From Candidatus Mcinerneyibacterium aminivorans (GTDB taxonomy: Bacteria; Macinerneyibacteriota; Macinerneyibacteria; Macinerneyibacteriales; Macinerneyibacteriaceae), in contig VSIX01000003.1 of NCBI GenBank assembly GCA_008086245.1, positions 3,937 to 67,936 on the forward strand: a stretch of DNA of 64,000 bases. The letters run 5' to 3'. Shown here one piece after another: positions 56,118-64,000 of the stretch. The notes under the pieces are model-generated. The model was not told the origin of the DNA, searched no databases, and saw only the letters and a program-made list of their open reading frames with translations. Position 1 is the stretch's first letter, and every line of letters starts with the position of its first letter. The position numbers were made by a program, and so were the translations under genes.

Positions 56118-57416
56118 ATGAAATTTTATATTGAAACATATGGATGTCAGATGAATGAGTACGATACTGATATACTGATTTATGAATTTTTAAAAGAAGG
56201 TTATGAACAGACAGAAGATATAAAAGATGCAGATATAGTTATTTTTAATACATGTGCAGTAAGACAGTCAGCTGAGAATAGAGTTCACGGTCAGCTTGGA
56301 CATATGAAGAGAGAAAAAGAGAATAACAGTTTCATACTTGGTGTTATGGGTTGTATGGCTCAGAAGGAAGCAGAGAAATTGAAGGAAACCCATCCCCACA
56401 TAGATTTTGTACTGGGCACAGATTTTCTCCACAGAGTAATCCCGGCGATTAAATATCTGGATAAAAATAGAAAAGAATCTATAGTTAAAACAGAAAATGA
56501 CAAACCATTTTTGGAATTTGAAGATATCGGAAGGAAAGAACCCCAGCTTCAGGAATTTGTTTCTATAATGAGGGGATGCGATAATTTCTGCACATACTGT
56601 ATTGTTCCCTATGTGAGGGGGAGGGAGAGAAGTAGAGATTATAGTAAAATCGTGAAAGAAATTGAATATCTTGTTAAAAATGGGACCGTGGAAGTTACAC
56701 TGCTGGGCCAGAATGTAAACTCATATCAGTATAAAGATGTTGATTTTTTGAAGCTGGTAAAAAAGATATCAAAAATTGAGGGGTTAAAGAGAATTCGGTT
56801 TACTACTTCCCATCCAAAAGATATGACTCCCGAAATACTGACTGAACTTATGTCTATTCCTAAAGTTTGTGATCATTATCATCTACCCCTTCAGGCTGGG
56901 TCAAATAAAATATTGAGTAAAATGAACAGAAAATATACAAAAGAACATTATAAAAAATTGGTGAAAACAATAAGAGACAACAGCCGATTTGCTTCGATTA
57001 CAACCGATATGATTGTTGGGTTCACCGATGAAACAGAAGAGGATTTCCAGGAAACCCTGGAACTTGCAAAATATTCCGAATTTGATTCTGCTTTTGTTTT
57101 TAAATATAATCCCAGACCTAAAACAAAAGGTTTTGAAATGGAGGACAATGTCAGTGATGATGAGAAACAGAGAAGGCTGGAAAAACTTAACAAACTTGTC
57201 AAAAAACTTGCCAAGAAAAGAAATAAAATGTTAAAAAACGAAGCCGTAGAAATTCTTGTTACAGGTAAAGGCAGTAAAACAGAAAATCAATATAAGGGTC
57301 GCACCGAATCAAATAAGATTGTAGTTTTTGATTCCGAAAAAGATTTAATCGGTAAATTTGTAAATGTAAAAATTTATAAAATATCGGGATGGACCCTCTA
57401 TGGCAAATTGATATAA
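56118..57416 (+). CDS. miaB: tRNA-2-methylthio-N6-isopentenyladenosine synthase
   Basis: This 432-aa methylthiotransferase has three domains. UPF0004 comes first (ETYGCQMNEYDTD, TCAVRQSAENR, GVMGCMAQ; three Cys for the auxiliary cluster). The radical SAM core follows (MRGCDNFCTYCIVPYVRGRERSR, near 150-172), then a TRAM domain at about 370-432. MRGCDNFCTYCIVP with RGRERSR is the MiaB rather than MtaB or RimO pattern. Only a distant AGGAG lies before the ATG. Confidence 0.92.
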   Translation: MKFYIETYGCQMNEYDTDILIYEFLKEGYEQTEDIKDADIVIFNTCAVRQSAENRVHGQLGHMKREKENNSFILGVMGCMAQKEAEKLKETHPHIDFVLGTDFLHRVIPAIKYLDKNRKESIVKTENDKPFLEFEDIGRKEPQLQEFVSIMRGCDNFCTYCIVPYVRGRERSRDYSKIVKEIEYLVKNGTVEVTLLGQNVNSYQYKDVDFLKLVKKISKIEGLKRIRFTTSHPKDMTPEILTELMSIPKVCDHYHLPLQAGSNKILSKMNRKYTKEHYKKLVKTIRDNSRFASITTDMIVGFTDETEEDFQETLELAKYSEFDSAFVFKYNPRPKTKGFEMEDNVSDDEKQRRLEKLNKLVKKLAKKRNKMLKNEAVEILVTGKGSKTENQYKGRTESNKIVVFDSEKDLIGKFVNVKIYKISGWTLYGKLI

Positions 57417-57464
57417 TAAAATTATTGAAATTGAGCTCTTAAATAATGTATATAACTTTATAAT

Positions 57465-57492
57465 TTGACTTTTCACGCTATTACTATATAAT
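57465..57492 (+). promoter_or_regulatory. Promoter of the secreted-protein operon
   Basis: TTGACT (57465-57470), a 16-base spacer and TATAAT (57487-57492) lie 40 bases before the ATG. AAAGGGGG serves as ribosome site. Confidence 0.65.
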
Positions 57493-57531
57493 TATTGTAA
57501 TAGTTATTAATAATTTTCAAAGGGGGCGGTT

Positions 57532-60261
57532 ATGAAAAAATTTTTACTTTTAATAGGGGTTCTGATTTTTGGAATAAGTGTGTTGTTTGCTATTCCAGAT
57601 ACTATGACCCTGAATTTATCCGTATTAAATAACAGTGAAACATCGGATAATGGAGCTTATTTATATCATTTTTCAACAAACAAAGAAGTACAACTATCTC
57701 TGGAGGTTTCAGGAGTTCCCTCCGAGGTTCAGGAATATGATGATACCAACACTGCTCAGCCAGTTCCAGATTATAATTATTGTGTTGTGCTGGTAATAGA
57801 AAAAGGATTTTATAAAAGAATTAAAGAGCTTGAAAATGCAAATATTTTTTATTTCAATGACGGCATTCACAATCTATCACCTACCTATATGTATTACAAT
57901 GAACCCGGCTGGAATATTGAATCAAATTATATAACTGCCGAGGTGACACATTCTACAAATAATTCAGGTGGGATAGGTGGAATTACTTCCTCAATACCTC
58001 ACTATTTTTTCTATAATGAGGATAACGGCAACCTTGATTTCGGTAGATACAGGGTATATGCGGAAGTAAGAAAATACAAACTTAATGAAAATGGAGAAGC
58101 GGTAATAAGCGAACTTAGTGAAAAAGATGCTGTTTTTGATGATAATGGAGATTATATCTGTACAATGCAGGAAAGAGTTTCAAATATTGAATTTTTGGAT
58201 TATGGTTGGATAGAATATCCTTTCAATATTGGAAATACCCTGGAAGGGGATTACTGGGCGATTAATGCTGATGCCCTCAGTGCGGATCCATCTTCAATGA
58301 TAAAGTATACTTCTAATTCCGAAGATGCATCGACTGCAAATTTTTCCTTTAAATGGAAAAAACCTACGGGTGCATCGGATGGTTCCTCCGATGTTGAATT
58401 TACACTGGAATATGCATATCAGGAGGGTGGGGATTATCAACCTCTAAAAAAATCAGATGGGACTCTGGTTTCAATGGCTGATTTCCAGTATGATTCGGCT
58501 ACGGGAACCTGGTCATTTCCAACAACACTTGAAGAGATATTTGGTGATTATTACGGATTAATGTTTTTTAGAATAATGGCTCATGATCCCGGTTGGCCCA
58601 ATGAAGCTGGAATGGATGAAGATGGTGATGGAACTGCTGAGGAATGGGATGGTTATTATGAGTCCCTAAATGAGATAGTAATTGATTATCATAAACTCGG
58701 ATACTCGGTACTGCAGCCGGAGAATAGATCTGTACCTTATTACCAGGGAGAATTAATAAAATTTAGATGGGCTGCACCTGCTTTTGAAGCTACTTATGCA
58801 CTCCAGTATAAGATGGTAGCGGACAGTCAGGGGAATGCAGTAACGGATTCAGAATGGATGACCCATCAGGAATTTAATAATGACACCTACAGCTATGATG
58901 CGACCCCTGAAGAAATCTTCTCCGGATTTGGTACCTATGAAATAAGGATAAAAGGAGAAAGAACCTCAAATGGAGAAGTTTACTATTCTGATAACACAGT
59001 TGAAATTGAATATCAATCTATAAATAGTGTAATTAAAGATTTCGTTATTCAGGATAGCTATTCTTCAGCTGGAGAACAGAGACACACAGATTTTATTATG
59101 CAGAATAGTTATGGTTCCACTAGTCCGTGTCCTTTATATATCAACTGGATAGAAAATCAAACAGTATTAAATTATTATTATACAATTCAAAAAGCTTCTG
59201 ATCCTTCTCCTTCTGATAGTGATTTTCAGGAGATAACGGGATCTATTAATGATGGATCTCTTTCGGGTGAAAAATATTATGATTTTAATGTAAGCACTAT
59301 TGATACTATCACAGGTCCGGGGGTTTACAGCTATTATTTCAAATTTGTCACCGAAGGAGGACATGAACATGTAATTAAGAAGAACTTTAATGTACATAAA
59401 TTCATGTGGAAAGTAATTCCAAGTTTTGATGAATCTTATTTCCAGGTTTTTGCTCTGGGAGAAGGACTGACCGATCCGGAAAAAAGTTTAAGTTTACTGG
59501 TACTTTCTGACAGTCAGGGTAATTCATGGAAATTGACACCAAAGGGAACAGGTTTATATGTAAGTCCTGATAGTTTTAATACCAGGATATATGACAATAC
59601 TGTTAATTTTATTCTTGAATGCACCATGAGGAAAACAAATACCGATTACTATGTTCAGGTAGGTCCTTCTGTTCAATATAATGTAATTCAAATAAATAGC
59701 GAAGCATATACAATAACAAGGGGATTGGAACTGAATACCCATGATAATAATATAAAAATGGCATATATGAATGTAAATTTCCCTGAATACCATGGAATAG
59801 ATGCAATAGATGGAAAGATTTACTATATTTCTTCAAACAGATACAGTCATATAGATATAAATAGAAAAAATGGGTATAAAACTTATAAATGGGAAAATGG
59901 AACATGGACTGAAGTAAATTCTATAGAGGGGTCAGGATATTATTCAGTTGCTGGAAATTCGACTGTCCCAAAAGTTGAAAAAACTGCTTTAAAGGGTAAT
60001 TACCCAAATCCATTTAATCCATCAACAACTATAAAATTTGATATTGAAGAACCAGGTAATGTAAATCTTTACATTTATGATACAAAGGGAAAAATTGTAA
60101 AAAAACTTATTAAAAATAAATATTTCAGTACAGGATCTAACTATCAGATAGAGTGGCATGGAAAAAACAGAAGAGGTAATCAGGTTGCCAGCGGTGTATA
60201 TTACTATGTGCTTTCTGTTAATGGCACCAGAGATGTTAAAAAAATGGTTCTTCTGAAGTAA
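57532..60261 (+). CDS. Large secreted protein with C-terminal FlgD-Ig / type A sorting-like domain
   Basis: This 909-aa protein has a signal peptide (1-20, MKKFLLLIGVLIFGISVLFA). The long middle part is rich in Tyr, Ser, Asn and Asp and looks like several beta-sandwich modules. An Asp-rich loop DEDGDGTAEEWDG near 365 could bind calcium. The last 85 residues, starting GNYPNPFNPSTTIKFDI and ending VKKMVLL, match the FlgD-Ig/type A C-terminal sorting domain used by type IX secretion in Bacteroidetes and common in other phyla. No catalytic motif is seen. A lipoprotein gene follows 10 bases later. Confidence 0.8.
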   Translation: MKKFLLLIGVLIFGISVLFAIPDTMTLNLSVLNNSETSDNGAYLYHFSTNKEVQLSLEVSGVPSEVQEYDDTNTAQPVPDYNYCVVLVIEKGFYKRIKELENANIFYFNDGIHNLSPTYMYYNEPGWNIESNYITAEVTHSTNNSGGIGGITSSIPHYFFYNEDNGNLDFGRYRVYAEVRKYKLNENGEAVISELSEKDAVFDDNGDYICTMQERVSNIEFLDYGWIEYPFNIGNTLEGDYWAINADALSADPSSMIKYTSNSEDASTANFSFKWKKPTGASDGSSDVEFTLEYAYQEGGDYQPLKKSDGTLVSMADFQYDSATGTWSFPTTLEEIFGDYYGLMFFRIMAHDPGWPNEAGMDEDGDGTAEEWDGYYESLNEIVIDYHKLGYSVLQPENRSVPYYQGELIKFRWAAPAFEATYALQYKMVADSQGNAVTDSEWMTHQEFNNDTYSYDATPEEIFSGFGTYEIRIKGERTSNGEVYYSDNTVEIEYQSINSVIKDFVIQDSYSSAGEQRHTDFIMQNSYGSTSPCPLYINWIENQTVLNYYYTIQKASDPSPSDSDFQEITGSINDGSLSGEKYYDFNVSTIDTITGPGVYSYYFKFVTEGGHEHVIKKNFNVHKFMWKVIPSFDESYFQVFALGEGLTDPEKSLSLLVLSDSQGNSWKLTPKGTGLYVSPDSFNTRIYDNTVNFILECTMRKTNTDYYVQVGPSVQYNVIQINSEAYTITRGLELNTHDNNIKMAYMNVNFPEYHGIDAIDGKIYYISSNRYSHIDINRKNGYKTYKWENGTWTEVNSIEGSGYYSVAGNSTVPKVEKTALKGNYPNPFNPSTTIKFDIEEPGNVNLYIYDTKGKIVKKLIKNKYFSTGSNYQIEWHGKNRRGNQVASGVYYYVLSVNGTRDVKKMVLLK

Positions 60262-60271
60262 GGAGGCTGGG

Positions 60272-61033
60272 ATGAGAAAATTAAAATATATATTTATTAT
60301 TTTTGTATCTATTGCTTTTTTATTTGCATGCAATGAATCCACTGACTTTTCGGATGATTCTTCATCAGGAGGAGATGGGGGCACAACGGATGATTCAATC
60401 TATTCATTGGATGATGCATGGGAATATTTTGTAAATACGAATTATAGCTCCGCAACAAGCGAGTTTAATGGCTTAATAAATGAGGAGAATTCGAGTTCCG
60501 AAGATAAGAAGTTTGCCAGTTTTGGTCTGGGATTAATAAGCTATATAAACGGGAATTACAATGAGGCATACAGTTATTTTGAAAATGGACTCGGGGATGA
60601 TTTTTCTCCGGATAATGCTTATTTCCCCGATTATGAAAAATATTCATGCATAGGGATGCTTTATGTAAAAGCAGAAAACACTTCCGGGGCACAGACAGTA
60701 TATTCAAAATATCCTGTATTGAAGCAGATTAAAATAAGCTGGAATTTTCCGTACAATAACTCCGACATAGAATTGTCGGGGGTTAATGTACACACCCTTC
60801 TGGCACAGATGTTTGTTAATATGGCCAGCGGTACCGATCAGAAAACAATAAATATGGGAACAGGGGAAGTAGATAGTACAACTTCCAATGGTTATGATGA
60901 TCACTTCGAGTTTGCAGCATATCATCTCTATGAGGTTGTTGGATACTGCAATAACAATAATATTGAACTTTCCTCAAAAGCTTTAGGATTAATTGATATT
61001 GTAGAACAGCAGTTAAATATTACTATAAATTAA
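60272..61033 (+). CDS. TPR-like lipoprotein
   Basis: This 253-aa protein has a lipoprotein signal with lipobox LFAC (Cys20). A low-complexity D/S/G linker (SDDSSSGGDGGTTDD) follows, then helical repeats: ATSEFNGLINEE, KKFASFGLGLISYINGNYNEAYSYFENGL and DYEKYSCIGMLYVKAENTSGAQ resemble TPR units. AAGGAGG precedes the ATG. It is cotranscribed with the large secreted protein and may hold it or its secretion partner at the membrane; this is inference from position. Confidence 0.78.
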   Translation: MRKLKYIFIIFVSIAFLFACNESTDFSDDSSSGGDGGTTDDSIYSLDDAWEYFVNTNYSSATSEFNGLINEENSSSEDKKFASFGLGLISYINGNYNEAYSYFENGLGDDFSPDNAYFPDYEKYSCIGMLYVKAENTSGAQTVYSKYPVLKQIKISWNFPYNNSDIELSGVNVHTLLAQMFVNMASGTDQKTINMGTGEVDSTTSNGYDDHFEFAAYHLYEVVGYCNNNNIELSSKALGLIDIVEQQLNITIN

Positions 61034-61035
61034 TA

Positions 61036-61071
61036 AATAAAGCTCCCGAATTTCTTTTCGGGAGCTTTATT
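61036..61071. terminator. Bidirectional terminator after the lipoprotein gene
   Basis: A perfect 15-bp stem AATAAAGCTCCCGAA / TTCGGGAGCTTTATT encloses a 6-base loop. It lies between the rightward lipoprotein gene and the leftward threonine aldolase gene, and A/T ends on both sides allow use in either direction. Confidence 0.8.
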
Positions 61072-61076
61072 CATCT

Positions 61077-61095
61077 CAAATCTCTCAAAGATTTG
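61077..61095. repeat. Short hairpin of the AAATCT family
   Basis: CAAATCT / AGATTTG with loop CTCAA. It is related in sequence to the hairpins at 54049 and 55564. Confidence 0.45.
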
Positions 61096-61210
61096 AATGT
61101 AATTACTTTGAAGCAAAAAAGTTATAAAAAAGAAGTTTGATCATTTTGATTTCATCTCATAAAAAACAAAATATTCTGCATTATTTTACTGTTATTTTGA
61201 AATTAGACAC

Positions 61211-62239
61211 TTAATTGAGATGCCTTTTTAGTATCTTAACAAAATTGTCTACATTTTCCTCTGTAGTTTCGAAGGAACACATCCACCTGACAACTCCCTT
61301 TTCTTCATCCCATATGTAGAAGAAATGCTCTTTCTGTAGGGGTTTGATTTTATTCTTCGGTATTTTCGCAAAGATTGCGTTAGCCTGAACTTCCTGAACT
61401 ATTTCAATATCATCGAATTCGCTAAGTTTCTTTTTCAGATATTGGGCCATTTCATTGGCATTTTTAGCATTTTTATACCATAAATCGTGGGATAAAAACT
61501 CAATAAACTGGGTTGATAAATATCTCATTTTTGAGAAGAGGTTTAAACTTTCTTTTCTTATATATTTACAGTTTTTTGAGAGTTCTTTATCAAAAAATAT
61601 TACCGCTTCGCCGCACAGCATTCCATTTTTTGTTCCGCCGAAGGATAGGATATCCACGCCTGCATCCCTGGTTATTTTTTTGAAATTACAGTTGAGACTT
61701 GCAGCTGCATTTGAAATTCTCGCTCCATCAATGTGAAGATACATATCATTTTCATGTGCAAAATCTGCTAAATTTTTAATTTCTTCCGGGGTATAAACGG
61801 TACCGAGCTCGGTAGTTTGGGATATAGATATAGCTTTTGGCTGACTGTGATGCTGTACTCCCTTTACATGCATGAATTTTTTTAATTGTTCCGGATAAAT
61901 TTTACCGTCTTCTGTGGGTACAGTTTGAAGATTACATCCTATATTATTTTCCACTGCACCGGTTTCATCAACATTTATATGAGCAAGATCGGAACAAAAA
62001 ATAGTATTGAAAGATCTTACGACATTTTTTAACCCGATTACATTGGCTCCTGTCCCCGTTAAAACAAAATAAACATCTATATTATTTCCTAAAATATTTT
62101 TAAATTTTTTGATTGCTCTTTCTGTAAACGGATCATCTCCGTATGCTATATGATCACTTTGATTGGCCTTTTCTATTGCTTTTAATATCTTTTTATCGAC
62201 ACCTGAATTATTATCACTTGCAAAACTCCTTTTTGGCAT
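61211..62239 (-). CDS. ltaE: Low-specificity L-threonine aldolase
   Basis: This 342-aa PLP enzyme splits threonine into glycine and acetaldehyde. The PLP lysine is K204 in LSFGGTKNGML. FASDNNSGVDKKILKAI starts the fold, HIDGARISNAA near 169-179 supplies the PLP-binding Asp. The glycine formed could feed the split glycine decarboxylase at 1707-4914. AAGGAGG precedes the ATG at 62239. Confidence 0.9.
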   Translation of the reverse strand: MPKRSFASDNNSGVDKKILKAIEKANQSDHIAYGDDPFTERAIKKFKNILGNNIDVYFVLTGTGANVIGLKNVVRSFNTIFCSDLAHINVDETGAVENNIGCNLQTVPTEDGKIYPEQLKKFMHVKGVQHHSQPKAISISQTTELGTVYTPEEIKNLADFAHENDMYLHIDGARISNAAASLNCNFKKITRDAGVDILSFGGTKNGMLCGEAVIFFDKELSKNCKYIRKESLNLFSKMRYLSTQFIEFLSHDLWYKNAKNANEMAQYLKKKLSEFDDIEIVQEVQANAIFAKIPKNKIKPLQKEHFFYIWDEEKGVVRWMCSFETTEENVDNFVKILKRHLN

Positions 62240-62884
62240 AAGATACCTCCTTTTCTATTAAGCTTATCGAAAAAGCTATACTATGTCAAATTGTAAAAAA
62301 TTGCTAACGCGATTTTTAAGTGATGGAGGTTATTTCTCTGAAGTATATACACGATGAGTGACGGAAGGAAAACCACAGAACAACATCCAAGTAATGAGAT
62401 TAAAAGTTATTCCTTTTAAGAAAAAAAATTAATCTATATTATTTAAAGCCAGATGACTTGAAATAATTTCTTAGTTTGAAAGCTAAAATAAAAAATAAAA
62501 AAGCAGGTTTTAAAAATCATAAAGATTTATTAATAAGGAAAAAGTCGATGAAATCATCAAAATATGTTTATAAAATAACTAATCTCATGGGATAAACTCG
62601 TCTTGAAATTGTTTCATTACATTTTATATATCACTGTTATTAAATTACTTACAGGAAATCCTGAAACAAGGATCAGAATGATTTGCTTAATTTACTCTCC
62701 GTATCTTTTGCTTTTTTTTCATTTTCAGTCATAAAAATCCTTTTTTTTTTTTACTATATTTTGTTAATCTTTCTTTGTCCATATTTTTATACTAACAACA
62801 AAATCACAAGGTGATTTTTTTAATTAGCAATTCGCCATCAGCCATTAGCAATTTTTAATTTAATAAATCAGCTTTGCTGATTTA
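62240..62884. other. Repeat-rich spacer between two leftward genes
   Basis: These 645 bases have no gene. They contain the aldolase promoter and an imperfectly self-complementary stretch at about 62322-62388 of unknown nature. Near 62650-62685 is a fragment (ATCCTGAAACAAGGATCAGA) resembling the right end of the element at 63645-63729. At the right end lie the hairpin-heptamer-hairpin block (62800-62886). Confidence 0.55.
62261..62289 (-). promoter_or_regulatory. Probable promoter of the threonine aldolase gene
   Basis: On the minus strand TTGACA (62289-62284), a 17-base spacer and a weak -10 TAAGCT (62266-62261) lie 22 bases before the ATG. Confidence 0.45.
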
Positions 62885-62887
62885 TTA
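62800..62887. repeat. Hairpin, heptamer array, hairpin block
   Basis: Hairpin AAAATCAC / GTGATTTT (62800-62818) is followed by 7-base units AATTAGC, AATTCGC, CATCAGC, CATTAGC, AATTTTT, AATTTAA (62822-62863). A 12-bp hairpin TAATAAATCAGC / GCTGATTTATTA (62861-62887) comes next; its right arm contains the stop codon of the DUF2721 gene. Confidence 0.65.
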
Positions 62888-63352
62888 AAATCCCATTTTA
62901 TCGGTATCATCAAGCATCTTTTCGGTTAGTTCTGCATCAAGGTTTGTGGTTATAAAATTTATTCTGCTTTCTTTGATAAGAATTACGGCGTATGCAAATA
63001 AAAATACAAGTCCTAATAAAAGAGTCACCACCGAAAAAATTATGGAGAAGCCCAGAAATTTTTCAAAAAACAAAAACAGTGTAGTTACTACAAAAGAGAA
63101 AAATGCCATATAATTAAAAGTCATTGCTTTTTTTATTAAACGACCTCTTTCTTTAAAATATTTTAACTGTTCGATATAATTATTAATAACATCTCGGTTT
63201 AAATCTATTTTGTCATGAATAAGTGTGTTGTTCATGTTTCTTATTCTATCCCTTATTCTTGAGTTCCTGTTTGTCGTAGAAATTAAAAGCAATGCACAAA
63301 CATTAATCATAACTGCCGGTGTTAAAACTGAAGTAATTAGTTCAAGACTCAT
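62885..63352 (-). CDS. DUF2721 membrane protein
   Basis: This 155-aa protein has a hydrophobic N-terminal segment with LTPAVMINVCALLLISTTNRNSRIRDRIR, the mark of DUF2721. A charged helical region (40-80) and two close membrane segments (about 85-103 and 108-130) follow. Its function is unknown. AAGGGGGA precedes the ATG. Confidence 0.85.
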   Translation of the reverse strand: MSLELITSVLTPAVMINVCALLLISTTNRNSRIRDRIRNMNNTLIHDKIDLNRDVINNYIEQLKYFKERGRLIKKAMTFNYMAFFSFVVTTLFLFFEKFLGFSIIFSVVTLLLGLVFLFAYAVILIKESRINFITTNLDAELTEKMLDDTDKMGF

Positions 63353-63370
63353 AATATCCCCCTTCAGATA

Positions 63371-63412
63371 AATTAAGAATTAAGAATTAAAAATTAAAAA
63401 TTAGTAATTATT
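63371..63412. repeat. Heptamer array AATTAAG-type
   Basis: Six 7-base units: AATTAAG twice, AATTAAA twice, AATTAGT and AATTATT, 18 bases before the DUF2721 start on the other strand. Confidence 0.75.
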
Positions 63413-63644
63413 AGCTCCACTGTTTTTTTTATTATATAAGATACCTTTTGAAATTGAAAGATATTTATGTTTTGAAGAATTCTGCAGCCTGTAATCTGAA
63501 TTCTGATTTTTTAAAATAATGCTTTTACAGATAATAGAATACAGATTATATGCAAAATAATATTTAATTTTAAATCGGCAATCTTAATTTAAGGCTGTAA
63601 ATAAATTGATAATTTGCATTTTTTATATAAATATTAATAAATAA

Positions 63645-63729
63645 GTCATGCTGAACTTGTTTTAGCAACTTCTATAATTGATTGTTATATAGTCTGTTAG
63701 ACTAAATCCTGGAACAAATTCAGGATGAC
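63645..63729. repeat. 85-bp element with imperfect terminal inverted repeats
   Basis: The left end GTCATGCTGAACTTGTTT and the right end AACAAATTCAGGATGAC are inverted copies with a few mismatches. The ends resemble the 'GTCAT-CTGAA-TTGTTTCAG' palindromic repeat seen in spacers of many bacterial genomes. It carries no gene, so is MITE- or REP-like. Confidence 0.6.
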
Positions 63730-63788
63730 TGTTTTCTAAAAAAATTGAATATTTATTAATTAGTTGCTACTTCTTTACAGCCTGAATA

Positions 63789-63854
63789 GGCAATCGTCAA
63801 TAGACAATCGACAATCGATAAAAATTACTATGTAATTTTTATCTTGCGTTCATA
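63789..63854 (+). repeat. 66-bp direct repeat, copy 1
   Basis: Contains heptamers CAATCGT, CAATAGA, CAATCGA, CAATCGA (63791-63818), then the 12-bp perfect hairpin GATAAAAATTAC / GTAATTTTTATC with loop TAT (63817-63843), then TTGCGTTCATA. It is identical to copy 2 over 66 bases. Confidence 0.9.
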
Positions 63855-63934
63855 ATGTACTTATTGCATTCTTAAGTACAATATCTTTTGAAATATTAGG
63901 TTATAATTCCAAAATTATTAGTCTTTCTATAATC

Positions 63935-64000
63935 GGCAATCGTCAATAGACAATCGACAATCGATAAAAATTACTATGTAATTTTTATCTTGCGTTCATA
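63935..64000 (+). repeat. 66-bp direct repeat, copy 2 (reaches the window edge)
   Basis: Identical to the copy 146 bases upstream. The match runs to the last base, so the true repeat may be longer. Confidence 0.9.

Larger units (their letters stand above)
63353..64000. other. Non-coding right end, repeat-rich
   Basis: No gene is visible in these 648 bases. It holds a heptamer array (63371-63412), a terminal-inverted-repeat element (63645-63729) and two copies of a 66-base repeat (63789-63854 and 63935-64000). The rest is AT-rich sequence without clear signal. Confidence 0.6.

Noticed and set aside
63371-64000. CRISPR array
   Set aside because: Units are 7 bases and degenerate, the 66-bp repeat has only two visible copies, and no cas gene is in the window.

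Overview
The window is 64 kb of AT-rich, densely coded bacterial chromosome with no rRNA, phage, transposase or CRISPR array. The gene content points to a strictly anaerobic, Gram-negative-type fermenter that lives on amino or organic acids and runs on a sodium cycle. The evidence is a split glycine decarboxylase, 2-oxoacid:ferredoxin oxidoreductase, oxygen-independent ribonucleotide reductase, a Na+-pumping methylmalonyl-CoA decarboxylase, an ATP synthase whose rotor genes carry the Na+ signature, a lipoprotein and a secreted protein with a C-terminal sorting-type domain. I cannot assign a species. An amino-acid-fermenting candidate-phylum bacterium would fit, but that is a guess.

Layout. 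1-1566 (minus): a truncated asparagine-synthetase-B-like exported protein and an SPFH/prohibitin protein. 1605-4914: gcvH-gcvPA-gcvPB from a consensus promoter. 4945-5421 (minus): an Hsp20 chaperone with a candidate sigma-54 promoter. 5745-9256: purF, an esterase, a small membrane protein and endonuclease IV, overlapping or nearly so. 9488-11916: a Mth938-like protein, a DMT transporter and a radical SAM protein that may be translated leaderless. 12010-15311: a P-loop ATPase and korDABC. 15371-20630: pilB-pilT-pilC and a pilin-like coiled-coil protein. 21046-27658: pstSCAB-phoU-phoB-phoR behind periodic Pho boxes. 27858-36788: an M23 endopeptidase, bactofilin and a complete F-type ATP synthase operon with two different c subunits. 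36775-38972: tRNA methyltransferase, tRNA-Arg(CCG) and an unknown membrane-anchored protein. 38976-47191: acetate kinase and the full succinyl-CoA to propionyl-CoA module. 47349-51053: a GNAT acetyltransferase, class I aldolase and a frameshifted acyl-CoA synthetase. 51124-54008: nrdD-nrdG under a pair of NrdR boxes. 54189-57416: a broken small gene, a uracil-DNA glycosylase and miaB. 57532-61033: a large secreted protein and a lipoprotein. 61211-63352 (minus): threonine aldolase and a DUF2721 membrane protein.

How it fits together. KorDABC can make succinyl-CoA from 2-oxoglutarate. Methylmalonyl-CoA mutase (two subunits plus the MeaB GTPase), epimerase and decarboxylase convert it to propionyl-CoA while exporting Na+. 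Acetate kinase makes ATP from an acyl-phosphate. The ATP synthase can use the Na+ gradient. One c gene is a double hairpin that has lost its second ion site, and the other is an ordinary single hairpin. This arrangement is known from Acetobacterium woodii, but here the intact sites also carry a second carboxylate.

Regulation is unusually readable: Pho boxes 11 bp apart at pstS, two NrdR boxes exactly 31 bp apart at nrdD, a -24/-12 promoter at hsp20 and an attenuator-like hairpin after pstS.

The least explained structure is in the spacers from about 54 kb to the right end. Degenerate hexamer (AG-N4) and heptamer (CAATCGN/AATTNNN-like) arrays sit beside short perfect hairpins that share cores such as AAAATCTC/GAGATTTT. 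A 66-bp perfect direct repeat closes the window.
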